The notes: generated by a model from the letters alone, not told the origin. DNA of 64,000 bases from Symbiodinium kawagutii (GCA_009767595.1 VSDK01024214.1:89782-153781), one strand, 5' to 3'; shown: positions 22,641 to 35,156, counted from the stretch's first letter. A program made the numbers and translations.

Positions 22641-24002
22641 GTGGAGCGGTTGCTCTTGGAAGTTGAGAACCTTTGAACTACATCATTTGGTCTTGCTGAT
22701 TGGCTCATGTGTCATCGGGTTTCATTTGTAGCATGATCAACCAACCTAGACTAGTGGGTCGATACGATATTATAAACAGAACTAGACTACTTGTGATAGT
22801 TGATGATAGTTGTTGTTACAATGTGTCAAACGTTGCATTCAATGCATATGCAACAAACTTCCACAAAGCGCAATCTTAGCGCCAGCCGTGTTCGACATGG
22901 ATAAGTCCCGCTGTTGTTTGGTTGGTTGGTTTATTGCTTACTTGGCTTGGCTTTTCTGGTTGGTTGGTTGGTTGGTTGGTTGACTGGTTGGTTGACTGAT
23001 TGGTTGTTGGTTTGTTGATTTTTGCGTTGGTTGGTGGGTTTGTTTTGGATCGTCCCGAAGGACATTGCCCTACTGTGCTTCAAACGGTCTATGTTCGCAT
23101 AGTAATGTCGTTGTGAAGGTGATCCCTTCAAAAATCTTAGTTTTCCTATTGGCTCAGTTGCCCGAGGCTCATTGAAAACCTCCTGGAACCAAGAATGATG
23201 TCATGGGTTTTTCTTGGTTTCACACTAGTTGAAATGTTCCCCAAACCTGATTATGACTTTGCAGACAATAGGTGCACAAGCTCCTCCGCAACAATCACCC
23301 ATACTGGGTCACGTATGACCAGCAGTGTTGGTGCTTCATGATAATTAGTGGTTCATTGTGGTTTATGAGTTGGCGATTCTTTGAATGATACTACACTACA
23401 TTGTCCGTGACCACATGTATTGTAGGCGACCAGTGACGGGATATCTACCTATTTGAGCACACACGCACCTATATACATGAAAGCAAAGATGTGTGTACGC
23501 GATCAACAGACACATACATATGACACATATGTATACTCTGTCAACCCTTTTGTTTCTACACGTAGACCGTATACAATCTAGATTCTAGATTCATGCGTAA
23601 TCATTGAGAGTCATCCAAGGAAGGACAAAGAGAAGTGTTCCGACTTGGCGAGGTCGCACATCCGCACAAAACTTAGACATTCATTTGTAATACATCTATC
23701 TATTTGTCTATCTTTCTACCCATCTAGAAATATCTTTGCATATGCCGTATATTTGTACAAATATACAAACACAAACATCTGTGTTCGCAAGTATACGTAT
23801 GTGGATCTGCCTATACCACTTGTTTCTTGAAACGTGAGTGGCGTATGCATAGGCGTGTGTTGTGCAGCTGTGAATCTCACATCTAATCTACATCTGCGTA
23901 TATGGAAAACGTATTTATATACACACGCCTGTACAATATCTACATGACCATAGTATCTATGCACAGGTAGCCCCCAAAACGCTGTCTGCTTGACCATGGC
24001 AG
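22641..24002. other. Intron or intergenic DNA with GGTT repeats
   Basis: A TTGG-type tetranucleotide tract at 22915-23035 and short ACAT/ATAT runs near 23460-23530 and 23700-23800. No exon is convincing. Confidence 0.5.
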
Positions 24003-25297
24003 GCAATGCAGAGAGAGTCAGCCCCAACTCCACCGCCACATTGCTGCAATAAGCCAAGGAAACGGAGCGGTGGGGCTGTTAGCAGCTGGTTGATCATGCT
24101 ACCGGGTGGGCTGCTACGGAAACATGATCTAGCTGCACAGCTGGGGGTGCACTCGGGCGAAGTTCGCCTGTTCTCCTTGCTTGTAATCAGAGATTTCAAG
24201 CAGAAGCCGTTCAGTCGGCCGTTATCATCCGTCCTGCGGCTTTGCTTTTTTCACTTCCTCATTTGCGGTTCGTTGCGTTTCCTCACTGTGCACCGGTGGT
24301 ACGTTGCATGTGATTACTGTTGCTGCTTTTTGGTTGAAAATATCACTCTTGGTTGGATATGACCCAGTGGCCGTTGGAGTGGACGAAGTCGACATTTAAT
24401 GAACTATCAGGACGTTTGGATGATATGTAGATTGTAGTTGATGGTAGTTGATAATAGTTGATGGTAGTTGATGATAGTTGATGGTAGTTGATGATAGTTG
24501 ATGGTAGTTGATGGCATTTACTTTCTGCCAATGCTGGCAACCTAAGATTGCTGGCTGGATAGTCCACTGTTGATGACTGTGTTTCTCAAGCCATAGAAAA
24601 CCCCCAAATCGTCCAGTTTATCAGCCATTCATAGTGATTAGCCAAGCATTTTGGGGCACCCTCCGGCTTGAGAAACCACCGATTGAACTGATTGGGCATG
24701 GTAATTTTCTAGCCATCTTTGATGATCAGAGCTGGTCTCGCCTGTGTTATCTACCGCTGCAGGAGCGGAGACTTCCGGCCCAACAGAAGTGGAGCAGCTC
24801 AGCTGTAGCTGGTGAAGCTACGAGCTGTTTTACCGGTTTTAAATATAGGTGTTTCTCAAAATAGGGGTACCCCCAAATCATCTATTATGAACCATTTATA
24901 GCAATAAACCAACCATCTTTGGGGCTCCCTATTTTAAGAAACCACCATATGGCTATACTATGCCCTGACAAGAGTTTTTCCTGTTGCGGTTTGGGGCAGA
25001 ACGAGTTCCCCTTAGACTCCTTCACAAGTTTGTGGATAGGGTGATGTGCGTATCACGGAGCAATGGTTTTGCTTTAAAAGATTTTTTTTGATAGAACCGG
25101 AAATCAATCAAAATGAGGGTCCTTGGTTGATCCGCCAGACTAAGTACCATTCGTTCTGTTCACCAGAGTCACTGGCCACACAGGAAAAAACTTTTGTCAT
25201 TCTGATGTATTATCCAACCAATGATAGGGGTTTTAGGCAACCAATCATAGGGAAAACAATGGTCAATGGTGGGGGAATCAGGGGTACAGGGTTTTGA
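24003..25297 (+). CDS. Multi-exon gene with two introner introns
   Basis: Exons: 24003-24182 (60 codons, contains LLRKHDLAAQLGVHSGEVRL, GTAATC donor); about 24550-24578; 24673-24848 (contains PPIELIGHGNFLAIFDDQSW and ERRLPAQQKWSSSAVAG); 24939-25027 (contains MAILCPDKSFSCCGLGQNEF, GTTTGT donor); 25095-25297 (contains EINQNEGPWLIRQTKYHSFC, TGA). The last three join in phase through introns 24849-24938 and 25028-25094. Intron 24579-24672 is also an introner. The path from the first exon to 24550 is unresolved (24201-24305 may be another exon). No domain recognised. Confidence 0.6.
24579..24672 (+). mobile_element. Introner, copy 3 (orientation A)
   Basis: 94 bp from GTGTTTCTCAAG to CCGGCTTGAG. 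The downstream frame (K-P-P-I-E-L-I-G) opens at the first base after the AG and stays open for 176 nt to the next introner. Confidence 0.88.
24849..24938 (+). mobile_element. Introner, copy 4 (orientation A)
   Basis: 90 bp from GTGTTTCTCAAAATAGGGG to CCCTATTTTAAG. It splits an arginine codon (AG|A) between two strongly coding stretches. The terminal inverted repeats are nearly perfect over about 19 bases. Confidence 0.9.
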
Positions 25298-25559
25298 CCC
25301 ACTGCCTTGTAGAACTATAGATATATGATATACAAGAGACTCCCAGAGACACTGATTAAGAATAGATGGTTGGTTGGTTGACTATTATTTTTGAAAATAG
25401 AGTTTGAAACCATGTATTTTGATAATAGTTTAAACTCCTCTATTTTAAAACACTATTTTCAAAATAGTTTTCAAAATATGCTTATTTATTTAGGTAATCC
25501 AACCATATTTGGAAAACTACCAGGATCATTGGCTTGACGGTGGTGGAGGACCATGATTT

Positions 25560-25757
25560 TTGATGGGAAACCCAGCTGCTGAGACAAAATCAGCACAGGA
25601 GATGCCCCAAGGGCTGTGTGTCCTCCACATCGTTAGGGAAACCCAGGGTGGTCATAGCTTGCGATGGTTGGGGGTACCACCTGTGGCCGTTAATCGAGTT
25701 GATGTATCCCTCCTGGCAGGTTGCAGTGCTTCTGCAAAGTGTCGCCTTTATATATAA
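25560..25757 (+). CDS. Possible exon
   Basis: One frame contains HIVRETQGGHSLRWLGVPPV, and an overlapping one contains VVIACDGWGYHLWPLIELMY. Both are open; the choice is undecided. A GTTGCA donor lies at 25718. Confidence 0.35.
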   Translation: MMGNPAAETKSAQEMPQGLCVLHIVRETQGGHSLRWLGVPPVAVNRVDVSLLAGCSASAKCRLYI

Positions 25758-26238
25758 CAAGTTGTTTATTGATTCATCTTACTTATTCTTATTGATACCA
25801 GTTTCTCATTGTTGTGTTTTTCCCGATTGCTAACCAGGACTTTTTCATTTAGATGTCCATATACCCTTTCACATTCACCCATTTACCATTTGCGTGTTGT
25901 CCACAATTGGCCTGTCCACAAGTGAAGCTGGTGTTTTCCGTACCAAAATGATGATCACTTGCCAATGATTGGAGGTACCCTCAATGGCTATGGACCCATG
26001 ATTAACTCATCATCAACTCTTAACTGCCAAGGAACTAAGGATGAATCATTCAGGAATGAATACCTAATGTATAGTTGTTAACAGTCAGCATCATCAAGCA
26101 TGGTCGACAGAACGATCAACTACCGATGAGGATGAATCATGGATTTAATCATAGATTACAATTGCAGCAATCATTGTTCACCCTCCTGTGAACTTCGTAG
26201 CCACCATTTACATTGTCTCTGGTTTTGTTGGTTATCAG

Positions 26239-26281
26239 AGTCCATTTGCATCCGTCGTCAACGACGAATCAATCCTGCCAA
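26239..26281 (+). CDS. Possible small exon
   Basis: SPFASVVNDESILP after the acceptor GTTTTGTTGGTTATCAG, with a GTATGG donor. Confidence 0.35.
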
Positions 26282-26429
26282 GTATGGCTATATAATGGAT
26301 GCTAATCCCATGATTGTTGGTCAATCACCAAAATGAATGACCCATTCCTATGATGGTTGGGTCTTCCTGGCATTGTGGATTTACTCTCGTTAAAATTACC
26401 CTGGAAGCTAAAAAATCATCATGTTCCAG

Positions 26430-27299
26430 GCAAATTTGCTATCAATAAGCACCGTTCGCGAACACATGCACTTCACATTTCATGCTTTTGGGCTGCTCCA
26501 ACGATGGAATTGGCAGCGTGCGGAAACAGCTGTTGCGGATTGTGCCATGCCTGCGAGTCGTTTTAAGCAGTGTCTTCCTGAAGCGCTGTATAATGACCAT
26601 TCACAGCGGTTTAAGCAAGTTATCAAATTGATAGTCATTTTGTCCTTAATCATTTAACACTATGCATTTGATGATGGTTGTTTTATGATTATGTGGCCAG
26701 CAAAACACTTCATTATCTAAGAAGGATTACAGAACCTGTAGCAAGACAACAGTTGTTTGTGGCACCACCGATGACCGTAACATCAATAAGCAACGAAAAT
26801 GGCAAGGTAACCAATGGAAGCAATGATTCGTTTTCACGAAAACGTTGGCATGGTAGGCCAGCTCCGGTTCGCAAGTTGGCTTACAGAGGTTCTCAACACG
26901 TTGAACATTGATGTTCCTATGCACGTAGAACATATGCACATCTACGCATCTGGTCGTTGCTCCAGATCACCATGATCATATCTTCAGATTAATTTTATCC
27001 ACAGTGTATATTCATACAGAAAATGACCGTATACATCTGTTTGACACCTAGAACCTACTTTGGATTTGCATCCCCAGTTGGTAACTGGTAACTAAGCATG
27101 GGCTTATAAGGGGTTACAACTATAAACTAATCCTATAAGGTTATAAGCATTTAAAAGCTACCTTATAGGATTTACATCCATCACCACATCCCAGGGAACC
27201 AACCCTGACAGATCCGGGAGAGCCTGGCACAGCTCCGCGGCGCGCCGCTGCTCAAACGAATCTGCATTTCATGCACTGCTGCAGGAGCTTCGTGGGGAG
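26430..27299 (+). CDS. Three-exon partial gene, unknown product
   Basis: 26430-26618 (63 codons, contains REHMHFTFHAFGLLQRWNWQ and PASRFKQCLPEALYNDHSQR; acceptor ATGTTCCAG, donor GTTATC), 26722-26806 (28 codons, contains TTVVCGTTDDRNINKQRKWQ; donor GTAACC) and 27212-27299 (28 codons, contains GEPGTAPRRAAAQTNLHF; donor GTCGTA) join in phase at all junctions. Introns of 103 and 405 bp. The chain probably continues towards 28171, where a phase-compatible acceptor exists. No domain recognised. Confidence 0.6.
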
Positions 27300-28170
27300 G
27301 TCGTACGTGGACCATGACCATGACTGGAATCAACTAGCAAGGCCTCAGCGTTAGCTAACAGTATTAATTGTCATTGTTGATAGTATTAAACATTGTGGCC
27401 TTGCTAATAGTTGATTCCAGTGGCTACTGTCATGGTATAACAGCAATTGCATGTTATTGCCATTGTTGACAGTATTAAGCCATACTGTATCAACTAAAAT
27501 AACCAGTGGTATTTACGAACCAATGTTAACTACGAGTGGTTTTGATCATGATTTGTCATTGTTGACATGAAGAAGTCATATTGATAGCTGGGTATCAGCA
27601 TCAGAAACTCTTCATCAACACATAATTGTTATTAATGAACCCTTATGAATTGGCCCTTAGTTAAAATTATTGGCCCCAGCAGTAGGTGGTATCAAGTACT
27701 GTTAACCCTTCATTGAGTGGCATTGACCACTATTACCACATCTGCAACACAATGGTCAAACAAAATGAAATTGGGATGGGCAGACACGAAGTATCACCTA
27801 GAATGGTCGATGAAATGAAAACCAAGGTGGTTTGGAGATGTTAATCCCGGATAGGGAGTCTTGACCCACAACAAAATATGAACCTATCCTGCTGATTTCT
27901 CTGTCAGAAACGACCAATTTTGGATGGTGCCCAGCCTACCTGTTGATGACGGCTCTGGTCAATTTTAATGCAATAGTCGCTCTGGTCCTATTGTGTTGAC
28001 GACCAGTTTGCTTGGTGAAACACGACGTGGTAAAGCAATAGAAACCACTCATGCCAATGATGCTAGTTGGATGAGCCTGTTTCTGGCATGGATCTCCATT
28101 TTTCACTGACCACGTGTCACAAGTTTCAATATGCAGAGTTCGGAAATACCCACCTGTCCTGACTTGGCAG
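27300..28170. other. Intron-like DNA
   Basis: Contains a near-repeat pair around 27330-27480 (TTGTCATTGTTGA / GCCATTGTTGACAG, each near a TGACCATGACTG-like or TTGATTCCAG string). No exon seen. Confidence 0.4.
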
Positions 28171-28467
28171 ACCAATTTTCCACCCTGCGACGAAGTCGCA
28201 GTTCAGAAGCACAGCTATGTGGGCTCGCGAAACAGCTGGGTTGCTTTTTCCCTGCTTGAGAATCTTGAGAACTCTCTCATTGAAGCTAAAGCGCTCGAGC
28301 AATCTCAAGTTAGGCTGGCACTGGACCATGGCTACTATGGCGAACTGGAAATTTCCACGGCAGGGAAGCAACGGCGATCCAGAGGTTTCGGGACATGCCC
28401 CATGCAGTGTCGTTCCGGGTTGTGCCTTTTTTTGGTCTGCGAATCATCATTTTTACTGGAGGAAAGG
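28171..28467 (+). CDS. Probable long exon, frame undecided
   Basis: After the acceptor GTCCTGACTTGGCAG two frames are open to about 28460. One is hydrophilic (contains LLENLENSLIEAKALEQSQV and LALDHGYYGELEIST). The other fits the phase of the 27212-27299 exon, contains MATMANWKFPRQGSNGDPEV and ends at a GTGACC donor. Confidence 0.45.
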
Positions 28468-29331
28468 TGACCAGTGTGAAACACTTGGGCTGCTGGGACG
28501 GAGCGGTGCTCACAGTGGGGCTGGCCTTTCTGAATATGATGATATAATACACATCTCATATGTGAGTGTATACGTGTGTAAATACATATTATGTATATGA
28601 AGCTCTGTTTGTATTCATGCTTTGCACATGCATACACAATATGTACGTGGATGTATATGTGTAAATCTTTGCATACAATACACATATGGTATGTACTTGC
28701 ACACTATATATATATACGAATCTGTATGCCTCTGGGCATGCGTGTGGAAAGGCACAATTCCATTACTATAGGCTCAACCTTTTTTGACGGAGTGGGAGGA
28801 CCGTAGACAACAGGAGGTCTCAACAAAAAGTTATCATCCAGTTTCCAGATTTCTTTTTGTTTTCCATGGCTTTGACGTTCAGTTGACCAGCAAAGCAAGT
28901 TTTTTTCTTTCCCAAAATGGAGCTAGCCTGGTGTCCCTGACATTGGGCGATTGCATTCCCCAGAGGGTTTTCAGTGAAGTCAAATACAGCTGCGCATGCT
29001 CAGCTGCTTACGCAACACGCAGCAGCCAAGTCACAGCCTGACAGCTGTGGAAATTGTACCATGCAGAAGCTTTCGACATGGACTTCCTGAAGTTGTTGCC
29101 ATGGCAGGTGGTTAAACACTTAGACTCACCATAGAAATTGCGACATTTCCCAAGCCTCATGGATCAAGTTCAGGAGCAAATGCTTTCAATGAGGTGGGTT
29201 TTTGCATAGCAAACGCTTGGAATTCTACAGATTCTATGCTGAGACTGATGTCTTTATAGTCATGCGAGCCATCAGCTGAGAATGTTCTCTTCATCGATTC
29301 AAACCCAGGGCCTGCGCAGAGATGCGGTGAG

Positions 29332-29934
29332 ATCTGCCTGATGAGGGGCTGCGGTGCGCGGTGCGAGCCTTGGAGGGGCGACTTCAATCACCATCTGAGG
29401 ACAGGTTCCTGGCAACTAATCCCACCGAGGATATGATCTCCCAACAGGAAACTGACATGGTGGTTTCTCAAAATGAGGGGAATTCCCCAAAATAGATGGT
29501 TTACTACCGTAGTGATTAATATTGGATGATTTGGGGGGTGTTCTTATGACTTGAGAAACACCCATCTGGATTCTACCGGCAGTTCCCATCTGGTTTATTG
29601 CTATAAATGGGGAACCCCTATGGATTAATAGCCATTTTTCATATAACCTATTGCTATAAACCTAAAAGGGTTAACCATCTATTCTGGTAAAATTTTTTCG
29701 ATATAAATCATTTTCAATGATCATCTATAACCCATCTATTTAATAATGTACAATAGTGGAATATATTATAACCGATTTTATGTAGCCTATTGCTACATGT
29801 TTTTAAATATAACCTATGGATAATTTGGTTATAGTATAACCTATGGAATATAACCTGTAGCCTATATAGCCTATTGCTATAACCTATGGATGATTTGGAG
29901 GTACCCCAAACTGGCTTGAGAAACCTCTACGTGA
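29332..29934 (+). CDS. Gene end interrupted by two introner introns
   Basis: 29332-29459 (42 codons, contains LEGRLQSPSEDRFLATNPTE and ends ETDM) meets introner copy 5 exactly at a codon boundary. 29556-29592 (KHPSGFYRQFPS) follows. A third, enlarged family member (29593-29920) then splices to E-T-S-T and TGA at 29932-29934. All phases agree. Introner-derived AAA bases supply the Lys at the junction. No domain recognised. The 5' part is missing. Confidence 0.6.
29460..29555 (+). mobile_element. Introner, copy 5 (orientation B)
   Basis: 96 bp, GTGGTTTCTCAAAATGAGG to TATGACTTGAG, with TAGATGGTTTACTACC and TTGGATGATTTGGGG inside. Flanked by coding sequence on both sides in the same frame. Confidence 0.9.
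29593..29920 (+). mobile_element. Enlarged introner-like element, copy 6
   Basis: Starts GTTTATTGCTATAAATGGGG and ends ACTGGCTTGAG. The 328-bp interior repeats TATAACCTATGGAT-like units, several carrying the family core TATTGCTATAA. It looks like an internally amplified copy. The right end is typical of the family; the left end has lost the outer terminal repeat. Confidence 0.6.
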
Positions 29935-30715
29935 CATGACACGACACCTACCGGCTGCGGCTCGGCGAGGCTTGGCACGAGGAGGCCCCGACGCACAAGA
30001 GACGCACCCTGTTGTTATGTAGGATCGGATGTCTTTGTGCCATGCATACAGGAGAAAAACAAGCGATATTGCATCTATATATCTATATATCTATATATAT
30101 ATATATGGATACTGATGTACACACTCATGTCCATGATTAGTCCAAAAGTGCAATTGTTAATGCTGAAATGTGGGTCACAGAGGTAAACAAGCAGGCTGCT
30201 GTTGGTTGTTTCTTGTTAGGATGACCTGGTGGATAGGACTTGCTAGTCAGCAACAGGTTTTGGGTTGGCGCTTTCTTACCTTCGTTGGTCATGGTTTAGG
30301 AATTGACAAGTTATGCACTTGCCTACAGTATTTATCAAATACCAATATAGAATGGAGTATATGTATGGATGTACAGACATGTATATACATATATATACAT
30401 ATGTATGTCTAGATAGATTCAGATCAGGTCAGACAATGAAGGGATAGATAGATCGATCGATAGATATTTTCACGTATAGATAGACAGGTAGGTAGATATT
30501 CAGTAGATAAATGGATGTATAGATGAGCACAGGCATAAATGCATTAATTAGATTGATGGCTGGATAGAAAGAGGGTGAAAGAGAGAGCGAGAGTGGACTA
30601 GTACTAGCAGTCAGACATCCCACACTCCATCTGGGGGTGTCTGTAATTGAAGCACCTGCTAGTTCTGGTTTCTATTGGTTCATGGCTATAACTATGGTTA
30701 ATTAATAGTAAATCA

Positions 30716-30854
30716 ATGGGTACACATGTTATTTGCCTCATGCTGAATCTCGGGGCGAGACCCCGAAAAGCTGTGCCATCTCAAGCCCAGCAAATGTGGT
30801 TGCCAGTCGTAAAGGTGATAGTGTGGCAGGCTGTCATCCCTTGGTCGCAAGAAG
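30716..30854 (+). CDS. Probable exon, possibly with start codon
   Basis: From ATG 30716 (MGTHVICLMLNLGARPRKAV) through LPVVKVIVWQAVIPWSQE to a GTAACG donor. The same frame is open a few codons upstream, so it could also be internal. Confidence 0.45.
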
Positions 30855-31011
30855 GTAACGATCTATTTATTTATTTGTTTATCTGTTTATTTATTACTAA
30901 TTGACTATTTATTTATTTACTTATTCATCTATTTTTTACTTATCTATCTATCAATCAATCATCATTTTAGAAGAACATATTTCTTCATGAGAATCCAAAT
31001 AGATCCGCCAC

Positions 31012-31165
31012 AAACATCAACCAGCATCAACCAACATCAACCAACATCAACCAACATCAGCCAACATCAACCAACATCAGCCAACATCAACCAACATCAG
31101 CCAACATCAACCAACATCAGCCAACATCAACCAACATCAACCAACGTCAACCAACGTCAGGCAAC
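31012..31165 (+). repeat. CAACATCAACCAACATCAGC minisatellite
   Basis: About 15 copies of a 10-mer pair (CAACATCAAC/CAACATCAGC), giving a Thr-Ser-Asn-Gln repeat frame that is unlikely to be a gene. Confidence 0.9.
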
Positions 31166-31547
31166 ATCAACCCAAACTTCCGCCAATCTTCACCTCAGCG
31201 GCTCCAATGACAGGTGGAGAGGCTCAGCCTTGTAGGCATAGACTTGACCAATGTCAACCCCAAGCAGATCAACTTGAAGCACCCAGCCAGACCAAGTCTA
31301 ATCTTGAATTCGGAACAAGAAAAAGCAGGTTAACGACTGGAAAGCTGTTGTAAATCCAAGTGCTCAGCCATATAGCCAATAGGCTACATGTAGTAGGAGC
31401 TTCGCATGGAATGTCACAATCGCTTGTTTTGGAATAGACGCCACGGAATAAATACTAGTTCTCAGTTGGTTCCTCTTGAAATCCGCTGAAGTCGCCGTAG
31501 TGGAATTCGGAGCCACCATGTCCTGATGGTCGGTGCTAGCTGCGCCG

Positions 31548-34500
31548 ATGTTGGAACGCGGTTTGCTGACCCGGATCCTCTATCCGGCCCCCAGCCCCAC
31601 CTACAGTGCAGACAGCTTCAAAGGTGAGCTGATCTGGATCCCAAAGAAGAGCTCCTTGGATGGAGATGCTCCCTTGCTGGGGGTGGATTGTGTGCCATGT
31701 TTGCTGTTGAGATATCCGTACTCTCGGTTTCTGGTGCTCTTCTTCCACAGCAACGCCGAAGATCTCGGCAGATGCTACTCCTTTTGTCAGCAGCTGCGTG
31801 ATCGTTTCCAGGTCCATGTCCTGGCTGTGGAATATCCCGGCTATGGGGTGTGCCCTGGGGTGGCCACGGGGCCCAGTGTCATGGAGAATGCCTTCAGTGC
31901 CCTACACTTTGCGACCCAGAGCCTCTGTTGGCCCGTGGATAGCATCTTGATCTGTGGCAGATCCATTGGTACGGGACCTTCCATCAAACTCGCCAGCCTC
32001 TTCCGCTTCGCTGGACTCATCCTGGTGACGCCCTTCATGTCCATCGCGGAACTCTTCAAGGACCGAGTCGGACCCTTTTCGAAGCTGGTGGAAGAATGGC
32101 ATCTCGGCATCGCAACCTACATCCGAAGGGGTGAATGAATCCGATGTCCAAAAAAGGAAACTGAGAAAACTAACGACTGTAGCAACTATCAAACCGATTT
32201 TCAGCTGCCTGATGACTGTGTTTTGATGGCATCAAGCATTTACTGTCCAAATTTTCAGGGTTGAATTTTAGTCGTGGACATTCACAACACCCTCTGGTGG
32301 GTCATTGGGAATCTCTGTAACCGGGGCCAAGGCACCCAAACCCAAAAGCCTGAACTCCTGCGTGGCAAGGTATCCAAACAGCGAGAATGTCCGGAAAGTG
32401 CGCTGTCCCGTGCTGTTGATCCACGGCAAGTTGGATGACATGATCAGTGAACCAACAGCATTCAGATGTGGGAAATGGGGCCTGCCCTCAAATGGGGGTG
32501 AGTGAGTAGTACAGCCTTAAAGTAAACCAAGTTTGGAAAATGCTGGTTAGTGGTTGCAAAGACTCTTTTGAATACTACACTACCCGGGTTGGTGAGCCGC
32601 TCGTTTGCACATGTTTGGGGTTGATCGAAGCTACGCATCTGAATAAAAAGGTATTTGCTGTTCACCCATGTGGTGAACCAGCATACATACAGCGTATATA
32701 CACACATGTATTAATACATGTTGCACACACACATCCACGTACATATATATATATGTGTATTGATGATCTATTATCTATGTTTATTATGGCATGGACACAC
32801 GCACACATATACGTACGTGTAACGTCACGTACATACATGACTATTTGTCTATCCAGGCGGTGAGGATCCTCAACTATTCTTCGGGCGGTGCTGTCCGCGG
32901 GTTTGAGAATCGCAATTCTGTTGACATCCAGGGGCAGGTGGCTGTCTTTGTCTGAAAGCACCTCCAGCTTTGATGAGAAGAGAGGTACCCGATCATAGGT
33001 AAACAAGGGCAAGCAACCATAGTTGATTGAAGGGAACCAACAACATAACAAAATGAGGGCGGCAGCATGTTGGGACTTAAAGAGGGCCCAGAACGAACCA
33101 AGACACCCGATCGACAGGGCGACCAACTCTTATCTACACTGGAGGGTGTGGATACAGTATACAGTATACAGGTTGTTGGGCCATTGTTGGGTATATCAAG
33201 CAGAGAATGCTATTGGTGACACCAATAAATATGTGGCGGTATTAACCATTGGTATGAGTCGCTCCCCATGGCGTTGTGAACATCCCAACGGACCTCGGCA
33301 GTTCTGCGCTTCGCATGGCCCTGCCGTGATCATCCAACAGGCTACCGGCACTCTGAGCAGCTCTTTGATCTCATCTCGACCCGGAAACTCTTGGTGTCAC
33401 CGCCAATGATGATGCACAACACCAACCTCATGAGCGAAACTGGGCGACATTGACTGCTGGTGACTGCTGGTGACTGCTGGTGACTCCTGATGTTTCTTCC
33501 TTATTTCTTCAAGATTTTCGTGTTTTCTTTTGGGACATTGCTGATCAATATCCTCGCGGATGACAGATCTTAGTGAACGTTTTTTTGTTTCCCAAGCTAC
33601 CTCATTCTGTCAAGTGGAAGTGATGATGTATACATCTAGCAAAGTAAAGAATACGAGCCTAGTGCATCACTTCGCGCATTTGCGAGGAACAATCAAGAGA
33701 CGGTACTGGTGAATAGGGGATTCATCGGCCCATTGCTGATTCTTCCAAAGCAATTCTGAACTGACTTGGTACAGAGCGAAGTCGCCTGCTGAGCGACAGA
33801 TGGAATTCCCCGCCATGCTTGACTCTATTCATGGAGATGTATATATGTATGTTGTATATCTATATCTACATGCATATCTATCTGTCTATATAGGTATATC
33901 TGTACGTCTCTAAATCTTCATCTCTATCTACATATGTATAATATACACATATGTATGCATAGTGTGCCATGTGTGCCCAAATATATCCTTCTACTATTGA
34001 GCTGGGAGCCCATGGCGGCTAAAGAAAGATGCCACCGCAAAACTATGACAAAAACTGTGAAACCAGCCAATGATGGGTGTATGAGCATGTATCAACCCAC
34101 CTCGACTGATGATATCTATCAGAAACGGATGGGGATGTCAACCAATCAGAATCTGCACTCTGGGCGACCCCGGAAATGGCCCCCTGGTTGAGACTTACTC
34201 GGGTTCCAGCCATTGTTTTGCAGGGCGTAAATTCCGGAGCAATGTCACAAATCTTGCGATGTGAAGACTGCGCGAACATGTATATTTTGCAGCGCATGTT
34301 TGTACATATAGGCAGTGAGCTGCCATACTTATGAGTGTAGATTTCCATAAATCCATCATTCCAAGGGTTGCTCCTGTAGTTTAGCTCACTGCTCCAGCGA
34401 CCTGAACGCCGAGGACATGAGCTTCCTGGTGATGCCAGCGACGCATTTTTTCTCCTTGCCTGACTACATCTTTCAGGACCTCAGGCACCGCCAACTGCTT

Positions 34501-34817
34501 GAGAAGCCAGGTGTTCAAGCCATCCTTGACCATCATGAGCCACCAAACTATCATGCACGGCTGGAATCATTATTCATCATCTATCATCATCCATCCACAT
34601 CCATCATCATCCACCACCAAGATGATCACCATCAACCAAGGTGATCCATCACGAAGTATCATCCTTCACGATCCATCCATGCACCACAGCCTCTCCCAGG
34701 GTGCCGCCCTGGGCCTTCACCCTGCGCCCCAAGCCCACGGCACCAGCGCCGGCGCCGGCGCCTTGGCCGGGGCAGCGGCATCCGACAGGTGTCCTAGCAG
34801 CAGTGGCTTCGGAATGA
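31548..34817 (+). CDS. ABHD17-type alpha/beta-hydrolase (probable protein depalmitoylase)
   Basis: Five exons, 31548-32098, 32370-32446, 33341-33443, 34398-34484 and 34700-34817, join in phase to 311 codons plus TGA, the usual size for this family. Seen: an oxyanion-loop motif FFHSNAED (about 65-72), PGYG (97-100), the nucleophile elbow GRSIGTGPS (Ser139), the strand and acid LLIHGKLDDMI (Asp206) and the catalytic histidine in PPMMMHNTNL (His235). The C-terminus is Pro/Ala-rich. ABHD17 enzymes remove palmitate from membrane-bound proteins; the animal forms carry an N-terminal Cys cluster for their own palmitoylation, which I do not see here. Introns 32099-32369, 33444-34397 and 34485-34699 start with GC; 32447-33340 starts with GT. 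The start is the first ATG of the open stretch, after an upstream GTG; an extra 5' exon is possible. The enzyme family is certain, the substrate inferred. Confidence 0.9.
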
Positions 34818-35156
34818 CTGAAGGGGTGCCAGGGGAGGAGGTTGAACCAAGGGGTAGTGACTCATGGACCTTGGTGGGAAACCTGGTTGCGAGGAAACAT
34901 CCAGCATTTCTAAACATTTCTAGATGCTTTGCATAATTACTGATTCACGGGTGATGGCTTGGAGTTCCAACGGAGCAGAGCCATGATTCTGAGAGCATTT
35001 TTGGAACATTGACAGGGGGAGATCGCGGGCATACCTGCCTGGCCTCCTTAAATCCCAGTTTTGTTTGATATGTTTTGATGAGAATTTTTTCAGGTCTGTG
35101 GCGTGGAAACTCTTTGATTGAAAGTTCGAACCGCTTCGGACCCGGGATCTGCTGAG

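Noticed and set aside
31012-31235. 82-codon Thr/Gln/Asn-rich frame as a low-complexity protein
   Set aside because: The frame is the 20-base minisatellite; no splice or start context.
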